Assembly (NCBI GenBank): GCA_018903055.1
Contig: JAHIPW010000151.1
Span: 1-11,566 of the forward strand
From: DRGV01 sp018903055 [NCBI: bacterium]
Lineage (GTDB): Bacteria > UBP18 > UBA7526
Length of the DNA: 11,566 nucleotides
Direction: 5' to 3'
Shown: in pieces, positions 6,400-11,566 of the stretch
Numbering within the stretch: position 1 is the stretch's first letter
Layout of the letters: each line of letters starts with the position of its first letter
Program-made: the position numbers and the translations under genes
The notes under the pieces: model-generated
Told to the model about the DNA's origin: nothing
The model's input: the letters and a program-made list of their open reading frames with translations, nothing else
Database searches by the model: none

Positions 6400-7677
6400 T
6401 CAACGCACCTCTAAAGGAAGAACCATCTTCGCTCGAAATTCCTTGGGAACATAGATATAGCCGAAGTTTTCCTCTAATATCTCATCTTTGAAGTTGGTCA
6501 CATCTAATCGATCCTTGATCAACCCAACGATAATCCCCGCCCGATCAATATCGCCTACCAAGATGGCCCCAATGATTTGTCCCTTCCTTAAAACAATCTT
6601 TTTATAAACCTTCTTCTTAGGATCAGATTTGGTCAATATCTCATACCCCTTTTCTTCGGCACTCAATCCCGCAGTAATTATCGGCAGGCCGAAGACCTCG
6701 ATGGAATTTAAAATCAAACCGCCCCTATACTCCATCCTCTTTCCTGCCATGTTGGAACCAGCCACCCTCCCTTGTTGAAAGGCCAGGGGCCAGACGGGGA
6801 TCGGTCTCTTCCTACCGTAGAGAAAGTCATAGGCCTCCACTACATCGCCCGCCGCATAAACCTCCTTTACAGAGGTCTGCATAAACCTATCTACCAAAAC
6901 ACCTCTTTTGGCCTTAAGGGCGGTTCCTTTAACTAAATCGAGATTGGGGGTTACTCCAATGGCCACAACCACTAAATCACAATCCACCTCTCCACTTTTT
7001 CCAAGTATCACTCTTTCAACCTTTTTCCCTTTTCCCCTGATCTCCAAGACAGTGTCGTTAATAATTAATCTGATCCCTTTCTCCTTGAGGTGGCGGTGAA
7101 TAATCTTTGAACCATCTTTATCTAATATAGCAGGAAGAATCTGAAACGCTTGCTCCACTATCGTTACTTTAAGGCCCAGACTCTTAAGGCCCTCAGCGGC
7201 CTTTAGCCCAATCATTCCTCCCCCAATGACCACAGCGCTTTTTGCCTTCTTGATAGTCTTCGCCAGACGTTTCACCTCATCCCAGGTGGTAAAGGTGAAG
7301 ACATCCTTCTTCTCTATTCCTTTGACCGAGGGAAGGATGGGTTTACTTCCGCAGGTCAATAATAACTTGGTATATGGGATTCTTTTTCTATCTTCCAAAA
7401 CTATCTTTTTCTCCTTAGGCTTAATGGCTATCACCCTTTTCCCCAAAATAGTCTGGACCTTATTTCTTTGGTAAAAGTCCTTTTTTCGATAGAATACCTT
7501 CTCAATGGTTACCTTGCCTTCTAAAAAGTGAGAAACAAGGGACCGAGAATAGGCACGATATGGTTCCTGACTAATTACTGTAATGGGTACGGTTTTATCC
7601 ACTTCCCGAATGGCTTCTATGGCCGCTATGGCTGCTACCGAATTGCCAACGATTAAATAATTCCTACTCTTCCTCAT
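6400..7677 (-). CDS. NAD(H)-dependent FAD oxidoreductase, likely electron-input subunit of glutamate synthase
   Basis: A 425-residue two-dinucleotide-fold flavoprotein of the pyridine nucleotide-disulfide oxidoreductase superfamily, in the NirB N-terminal / NADH oxidase / rubredoxin reductase group. The FAD Rossmann motif is at residues 9-20 (IVGNSVAAIAAI), the NAD(P) motif at 149-160 (VVIGGGMIGLKA) with an acidic E175 at the end of the next strand (VTIVEQ), which favours NADH over NADPH, and the second FAD motif at 273-279 (VYAAGDV). There is no redox CxxC or conserved active-site disulfide. It overlaps the polyferredoxin gene by 14 bases, so electrons probably run NADH to FAD to 4Fe-4S protein to the FMN synthase. 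It replaces classical GltD, which is built differently (fused iron-sulfur N-terminus). Confidence 0.9.
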   Translation of the reverse strand: MRKSRNYLIVGNSVAAIAAIEAIREVDKTVPITVISQEPYRAYSRSLVSHFLEGKVTIEKVFYRKKDFYQRNKVQTILGKRVIAIKPKEKKIVLEDRKRIPYTKLLLTCGSKPILPSVKGIEKKDVFTFTTWDEVKRLAKTIKKAKSAVVIGGGMIGLKAAEGLKSLGLKVTIVEQAFQILPAILDKDGSKIIHRHLKEKGIRLIINDTVLEIRGKGKKVERVILGKSGEVDCDLVVVAIGVTPNLDLVKGTALKAKRGVLVDRFMQTSVKEVYAAGDVVEAYDFLYGRKRPIPVWPLAFQQGRVAGSNMAGKRMEYRGGLILNSIEVFGLPIITAGLSAEEKGYEILTKSDPKKKVYKKIVLRKGQIIGAILVGDIDRAGIIVGLIKDRLDVTNFKDEILEENFGYIYVPKEFRAKMVLPLEVR

Positions 7678-8104
7678 AGACTAAGGCCTCGTTGGGACAT
7701 TTGGCCACACAGACCGGGATATCCTCATCTGGACAGAGATCACACTTTGTGGCCACCTTCTTCTCCCGCTCATCACGCAGGATAACGCCAAAGGGGCAGA
7801 CCATGATACACATCCAGCAGCCCACACATCTATCCTCATCGCAGGTTACTGCTCCTGATTTCTTATCCCGCCCCATGGCTCCGGTCAGGCAGGCCTCGAT
7901 GCACGGGGCCTCCTCACAGTGTCGGCATTGAAGGGCAAAGGAGATCGGTCCTTTCTCCTCAACAATCAAGCGGGGCAGGACTCTGGGGAATTCTTCTTTA
8001 TAAGCCTTGATGATCTTCTTTGATTTGGAATGGGCTACCAGACAATGAATCTCACATAGTCGGCAACCCATGCAATATTCTTCCTTAACGTATATCTTCT
8101 TCAT
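7664..8104 (-). CDS. Four-cluster [4Fe-4S] polyferredoxin (CooF/HycB type)
   Basis: A 146-residue iron-sulfur electron carrier. Cysteines fall into four sets: C11/C14/C17/C21; C60/C63/C68/C72; C93/C96/C99/C103; and C121/C124/C132/C136 followed by P-N-E-A. This is the interleaved 4x[4Fe-4S] pattern of CooF, HycB and DmsB-like subunits. C88 is an additional cysteine. No signal peptide or membrane segment is present, so it is cytosolic. AGGA at 8113-8116 is eight bases from the ATG. It overlaps the reductase gene by 14 bases and lies 174 bases after the FMN synthase gene, implying that it carries electrons from the reductase to the FMN core. Confidence 0.93.
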   Translation of the reverse strand: MKKIYVKEEYCMGCRLCEIHCLVAHSKSKKIIKAYKEEFPRVLPRLIVEEKGPISFALQCRHCEEAPCIEACLTGAMGRDKKSGAVTCDEDRCVGCWMCIMVCPFGVILRDEREKKVATKCDLCPDEDIPVCVAKCPNEALVYEEE

Positions 8105-8112
8105 CGATAAAA

Positions 8113-8275
8113 TCCTAAATTCGAAGCACTAAATTCTAAACAATATCTAAATTCAAATGCTCTAAACAATGTTTTGATTAATTCGCCTTTGGCGAAGAAA
8201 TCTTCAGCGAAGCTGAACATTTTCGGTCATTGGAAATTCGGATTTGTTTCGGATTTCGGATTTCGTGCTTAGAGT
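8113..8275. repeat. Large imperfect palindrome with GGATTTC words and two central 6-bp hairpins
   Basis: This fills most of the 174-base spacer. GAAGCAC at 8123-8129 mirrors GTGCTT at 8265-8270, and the outer ~55-base arms are imperfect reverse complements (CTAAATTC-type words left, GGATTTC repeats at 8251-8264 right). In the centre are two perfect hairpins with 3-base loops: TTCGCC/GGCGAA at 8182-8196 and TTCAGC/GCTGAA at 8203-8217. It has the look of a dispersed intergenic repeat. A plus-strand reading frame through it has no protein-like character. Confidence 0.75.
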
Positions 8276-8278
8276 TTT

Positions 8279-9799
8279 TTATAAGGACTCCCCGGCTGGT
8301 TTTACTTCCAGAAGTTTAAGTTCGGTCTCTGTCAGGTCAATTCCTCTCAGGCGTAATCTATTGCCCCTCAGGGATTCAATGGCGTTAATCCCCATCCCTC
8401 CCAGCATCTCCTTTATCTCCAGGCTCCAAGCCCTTAAGAGATTGACCAATCTCTCAGTAGCAATATCAGGATTTATCCTCTTCACCAGATAGGGATCCTG
8501 GGTAGCGATGCCCCAGTTGCACTTTCCGGTATAGCACTTTTGACACATATGACATCCCACAGCAATCAAAGCCGCAGTTCCGATATAAACCGCATCTGCT
8601 CCCAAGGCGATGGCTTTAACTACATCGGAGCTATTACGTATCCCTCCACCAGCGATGATGGAAGCCTGGTTTCTAATCCCCTCTGCCCGCAACCTACTAT
8701 CCACAGCCGCCAAGGCTAACTCAATGGGAATCCCTACGTTGTCCCGAATCCTGGTTGGCGCGGCGCCCGTTCCTCCCCGAAAACCATCTAGGGCGATGAT
8801 ATCCGCCCCGGCTCTAACCATCCCACTGGCAATGGCTGACGAGTTATGTACCGCAGCAATCTTGACCATGATGGGCTTTTTATAACATGTCGCTTCTTTT
8901 AAAGCATAAATGAGCTGGCTTAAATCCTCAATGGAGTAGATATCATGATGAGGGGCAGGGGAGAGGGCATCCGTTCCCTCAGGAATCATCCTGGTCTCAG
9001 AGATGGATTGGCTGACCTTCTCTCCTGGAAGATGACCACCGATGCCCGGCTTTGCCCCCTGGCCAATCTTGATCTCTATAGCGGCGGCGGCATTCAAGTA
9101 ATCTGGATGAACTCCGAAGCGGCCGGATGCTACCTGGACGATGGTATTCCCTCCAAAGCGGTAGAGATCTCGGTGAAGCCCCCCTTCTCCAGTATTGCAG
9201 AAGGTATTCATCGTCCGGGCCGCCTGGGCCAAGGCTAAAGAAACATTATAACTGATCGCTCCATAGGACATGGCAGAAAAGAGGATGGGAACCTCTACCT
9301 TTAACTGAGGAGCGATCTCTGTCTTTAAGCGTGGTTTACCCTTTTTCGTCTCTATCTTTAGTCGGTCTGGCTTACGACCCAAAAAGGTGCGTAACTCCAT
9401 GGGTTCCCTTAAAGGATCGATGGATGGATTGGTCACCTGACTGGCGTCCAGAAGGAGGTGATCCCAATAGATGGGGTAATCCTTATCGCTTCCCATCCCA
9501 GAGAGTAGTACCCCGCCCGTCTCAGACTGCTTGAAGATATCCTTAATGACCTGCTCGGGCCAATTGGCATTTCTTCTAAATTCCTGGGGATACCTGATAA
9601 TGGTCAAGGCCTGGGTGGGGCAGAGTGTGGCACACCTATGACATCCCACGCAGCGTGAATCATCACTTGCTACCTTGCCCTCTTCCAGATCATAGGAGTG
9701 GACCTCAAAGGCACATTGCCTGACACAGACCTCACACTGGATACACTTTTCCTCATCCCGAATGACCCTAAATTCTGGGGCGAGAAGGCTCATCCTCAT
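8279..9799 (-). CDS. Glutamate synthase FMN/[3Fe-4S] core subunit with N-terminal 2x[4Fe-4S] ferredoxin domain
   Basis: Reduces the 2-iminoglutarate formed from 2-oxoglutarate and glutamine-derived ammonia to glutamate. The 506-residue protein begins with a two-cluster ferredoxin domain (C19/C22/C25/C29 and C50/C53/C56/C60), then the GltB-type FMN barrel from about 110: SAMSYGAIS (175-183), CNTGEGG (201-207), KIGQGAKPGIGGHLPG (244-259), IALDGFRGGTGAAP (335-348) and IIAGGG (381-386). The GltB [3Fe-4S] ligands C416-x5-C422-x4-C427 are present and followed by GIATQDP. Fusion of a ferredoxin to the FMN core is characteristic of archaeal-type glutamate synthases. Its ATG overlaps the TGA of the amidotransferase gene (ATGA), coupling their translation; ATG 9793 two codons later is an alternative start. 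Confidence 0.95.
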   Translation of the reverse strand: MRMSLLAPEFRVIRDEEKCIQCEVCVRQCAFEVHSYDLEEGKVASDDSRCVGCHRCATLCPTQALTIIRYPQEFRRNANWPEQVIKDIFKQSETGGVLLSGMGSDKDYPIYWDHLLLDASQVTNPSIDPLREPMELRTFLGRKPDRLKIETKKGKPRLKTEIAPQLKVEVPILFSAMSYGAISYNVSLALAQAARTMNTFCNTGEGGLHRDLYRFGGNTIVQVASGRFGVHPDYLNAAAAIEIKIGQGAKPGIGGHLPGEKVSQSISETRMIPEGTDALSPAPHHDIYSIEDLSQLIYALKEATCYKKPIMVKIAAVHNSSAIASGMVRAGADIIALDGFRGGTGAAPTRIRDNVGIPIELALAAVDSRLRAEGIRNQASIIAGGGIRNSSDVVKAIALGADAVYIGTAALIAVGCHMCQKCYTGKCNWGIATQDPYLVKRINPDIATERLVNLLRAWSLEIKEMLGGMGINAIESLRGNRLRLRGIDLTETELKLLEVKPAGESL

Positions 9800-10887
9800 G
9801 ATAACCCTTCCTTCAATTCCCCGATAGCTGGTTCACCCGCTGCCGGAGACCAGATCTCGTCTGGCCTGGGACAGACCTCTCTAATCCCACACTCCTCACT
9901 GGCTAAATAAAATGTCTCTCCCTTCCTGGCAGCCATGAGGGGTCTCAATTTGACCCTATCGTTCAAGCCCAGCATCCCCCGGCTGTATCCAATAATCAAA
10001 GAGGAGGGGCCATTAATCAAAGCGCTGCCATAGACCATCCTAATAGCCTCCATAACCCTTCTTGTCTCTTCAGGCATACGCTCTATCTCCGACCAGAATG
10101 GTGCCGCCAGGATACGACAAACCATCTCTATCGGTAAACCATGACGACGTAGAAGGAGATCAAAGAGATAGAGGACTGCCTCAGAATCGGTCTGAAGCAT
10201 TAACTGGTAGCCAAAGCCCTCCAGGTAACGCTTATTGATCCCATAAGAAGAGATTTCTCCATTATGTACCAGAGTCCAATCCAAAAGGCCAAAGGGATGG
10301 GCCCCTCCCCACCAGCCAGGGGTATTGGTAGGAAACCTACCGTGAGCCGTCCAGAGATAGGCTTCATACTCTTCAATTCTATAGAATTTAGCGATATCTT
10401 CAGGGAATCCAACCCCTTTGAAAACCCCCATGTTCTTTCCCGAGGAGACTACAAAGGCACCCCTTATTCGGGCATTAATGTGCATTACTATCTTCACCAC
10501 AATGTCATTTTCGGTCAAGTCATAATACAGTTTCTTTATCTCCGGTTTAACCTGCAAAAAATATCTCCAGAGAAGTGGTCGTTGGGTCACCTCTTCCACC
10601 GGCCTGGTAGGAATGATCTCCTCCTCCACGATCTCAAAGCTCTCTTTCAAATGATCCTCAGTGTTTCTCTTTGCCTCTTCATCGTCATACATAAGGTGGA
10701 AAGAGTAATCGTCCTTATGGCGGGGATAGATTCCATAGCCCGCAAAACCACCCCCCAAACCATTGGCCCGTTCATGCATCACAGAGATGGAGCGGATGAT
10801 TCTATTTCCAGACATCCGCTTCCCATTTTCATTCAATATTCCAGCCACGCTACAGCCTGAGGGAATACGCGGAAATATTCTATTCAT
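9796..10887 (-). CDS. Glutamate synthase class II glutamine amidotransferase subunit (GltB N-terminal domain as a separate protein)
   Basis: Hydrolyses glutamine and feeds ammonia to the FMN synthase subunit. In 363 residues the Ntn-hydrolase features are C12 (SGCSVAGI) as the probable nucleophile, AHGRFPTNT with R184 (181-189), WTLVHNGEISSY with N209/G210, and QTDSEAV with D234. The region from GGGFAGYGIYP (45-55) is typical of archaeal-type versions. The eleven residues ahead of C12 must be removed to expose the catalytic amine, as with the GltB propeptide. The ATG at 10887 has AAAGGGG four bases upstream; no other start so close to C12 is evident. It overlaps the FMN gene by four bases and lies 51 bases after trpG. 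Confidence 0.93.
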   Translation of the reverse strand: MNRIFPRIPSGCSVAGILNENGKRMSGNRIIRSISVMHERANGLGGGFAGYGIYPRHKDDYSFHLMYDDEEAKRNTEDHLKESFEIVEEEIIPTRPVEEVTQRPLLWRYFLQVKPEIKKLYYDLTENDIVVKIVMHINARIRGAFVVSSGKNMGVFKGVGFPEDIAKFYRIEEYEAYLWTAHGRFPTNTPGWWGGAHPFGLLDWTLVHNGEISSYGINKRYLEGFGYQLMLQTDSEAVLYLFDLLLRRHGLPIEMVCRILAAPFWSEIERMPEETRRVMEAIRMVYGSALINGPSSLIIGYSRGMLGLNDRVKLRPLMAARKGETFYLASEECGIREVCPRPDEIWSPAAGEPAIGELKEGLS

Positions 10888-10938
10888 AGAACCCCTTTAA
10901 ATCTTTAAATTCTCTATTTTCTTTACTACCTTCTCTAT

Positions 10939-11566
10939 TTACGCGTTTAAAAAATTCTTCAATAACTTCTTCCCAATACCCGTTAGTACGGATTCTGGAT
11001 GGAACTGAACTCCTTCTACTTTATATTTTTTGTGACGGATGCCCATAATCTCTTTTTCTTTCGTCCGGGCGGTTACTGTGAGGCAACCAGGTAAAGATTG
11101 GGAATCAACAATAAGGGAGTGATATCTGGTAGCAATGAATGGTTTAGGAAGTCCTCTGTAGATCCCCTTTCCCTGGTGATAGATCTCAGAGGTCTTACCA
11201 TGCATGAGCCTCTTTGCTCGTACAATCTTTGCTCCAAAGACCTCTGCGATACACTGATGTCCCAGACAGACTCCCAGAATAGGGACTTTAGAAGCAAAAT
11301 GTTTTATGACTTCTTTTGAGATTCCGGCCTCCTTTGGCCTTCCTGGCCCAGGGGAGATGACGATTTTGTCTGGCTTTAATCTCTCAATCTCTTTAATGGT
11401 AATCTTGTCATTGCGAAATACCTGTAAATCTTCTCCTCGCCCATTGGGGCGAAGCTCGCCTCCCGCCCTTTTGGGCGAGGCTCGCCCCTGGCGGCTGGCG
11501 GCCAGTTCTCCCAGATATTGGACCAGATTATAAGTAAATGAATCATAATTATCAATAATTAGAATC
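10939..11566 (-). CDS. trpG: Anthranilate/aminodeoxychorismate synthase glutamine amidotransferase (TrpG/PabA), 5' edge cut, with in-frame insert
   Basis: Class I glutaminase that supplies ammonia to TrpE (tryptophan) or PabB (folate); the sequence does not separate these roles. The frame reads from the window edge: the last base is the G of a probable ATG, followed by [21 protein letters not shown]. The full protein would be 209 residues against the usual 187-195. Triad: C101 in GVCLGHQ, H190 and E192 in [17 protein letters not shown] (72-82) is the oxyanion region, and H150-S151 in YHSL is conserved. About 22 extra residues (23-44), between LGEL and [10 protein letters not shown], come from GC-rich hairpin DNA (11437-11502). 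The shorter downstream readings in this region are fragments of this gene. trpE or pabB, if present, would be expected beyond the right edge. Confidence 0.95.
   Translation of the reverse strand, partial: ILIIDNYDSFTYNLVQYLGELAASRQGRASPKRAGGELRPNGRGEDLQVFRNDKITIKEIERLKPDKIVISPGPGRPKEAGISKEVIKHFASKVPILGVCLGHQCIAEVFGAKIVRAKRLMHGKTSEIYHQGKGIYRGLPKPFIATRYHSLIVDSQSLPGCLTVTARTKEKEIMGIRHKKYKVEGVQFHPESVLTGIGKKLLKNFLNA
11437..11502 (-). repeat. GC-rich chained hairpin insert in trpG
   Basis: GGGCGA and TCGCCC arms alternate several times: GGGCGA-gcc-TCGCCC, CGCCC-aaaa-GGGCG, GGCGA-gct-TCGCC and TCGCCC-caat-GGGCGA on the coding strand. The 66 bases add 22 arginine/glycine-rich residues in frame. The base composition is sharply higher in G+C than the surrounding gene, and 3- to 4-base loops resemble the mini-hairpins at 8182-8217 and 4971-4983. 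Confidence 0.88.

Noticed and set aside
8244-8492. Plus-strand frame starting in the spacer repeat
   Set aside because: Its start lies in the GGATTTC repeat and the rest is antisense to the FMN synthase gene.
10264-10860. 198-residue open frame on the plus strand opposite the amidotransferase gene
   Set aside because: It is antisense to a well-conserved enzyme, has no recognisable motifs, and a strand-shadow from codon bias explains it.
11073-11297. Separate 74-residue frame overlapping trpG
   Set aside because: It is an out-of-frame reading of trpG; the true frame runs unbroken from the right edge to 10939 with all family motifs.

Overview
The window is one strand of tightly spaced bacterial genes. 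Every gene lies on the minus strand, so transcription runs from the right edge to the left. Shine-Dalgarno sites (AGGAGG-like), ATG starts and ATGA-type overlaps point to a bacterium. The iron-sulfur-rich, fully split 'archaeal-type' glutamate synthase suggests an anaerobic or thermophile-related lineage. The many short-word repeats and mini-hairpins between genes recall uncultivated candidate phyla such as Omnitrophota, but that placement is a guess from style, not a phylogeny.

In transcription order: (1) trpG/pabA-type glutamine amidotransferase, missing only the first two bases of its probable ATG at the right edge; (2) a glutamate synthase split into separate polypeptides: class II amidotransferase (10887-9796), ferredoxin-FMN synthase core (9799-8279), polyferredoxin (8104-7664), NAD(H)/FAD reductase (7677-6400) and GXGXG domain (6399-5671); (3) an isochorismatase-family cysteine amidohydrolase (5653-4997); (4) type I glutamine synthetase (4909-3581); (5) a second, divergent FMN glutamate-synthase-like protein with an N-terminal Cys4 motif (3476-1875); (6) hisH and (7) hisF, the two halves of imidazole glycerol phosphate synthase.

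The genes share one theme, nitrogen flow through glutamine. Glutamine synthetase fixes ammonia, the split GOGAT passes the amide nitrogen to 2-oxoglutarate, and TrpG and HisH take glutamine nitrogen for tryptophan/folate and histidine. The amidohydrolase could add ammonia from a small amide.

The most unusual observation is that three enzymes (TrpG, HisH, HisF) each carry an extra in-frame segment of about 18-24 residues. Each segment is encoded by repetitive or hairpin-forming DNA, while the catalytic residues remain intact. HisF has two runs of four degenerate 8-bp units, HisH has 7-bp units around a hairpin, and TrpG has chained GGGCGA/TCGCCC arms. HisF and HisH inserts share the 10-mer AACTGGCAAA. 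The spacers carry similar material: a 7-bp TAAACCG array, AATCTGTG words, GGATTTC words inside a large imperfect palindrome, several 3-nt-loop hairpins, and a 105-bp element with perfect 13-bp terminal inverted repeats. Together these suggest short repeats that spread into both spacers and permissive protein loops. No RNA genes or CRISPR arrays were seen, and no gene-free stretch exceeds 300 bases.
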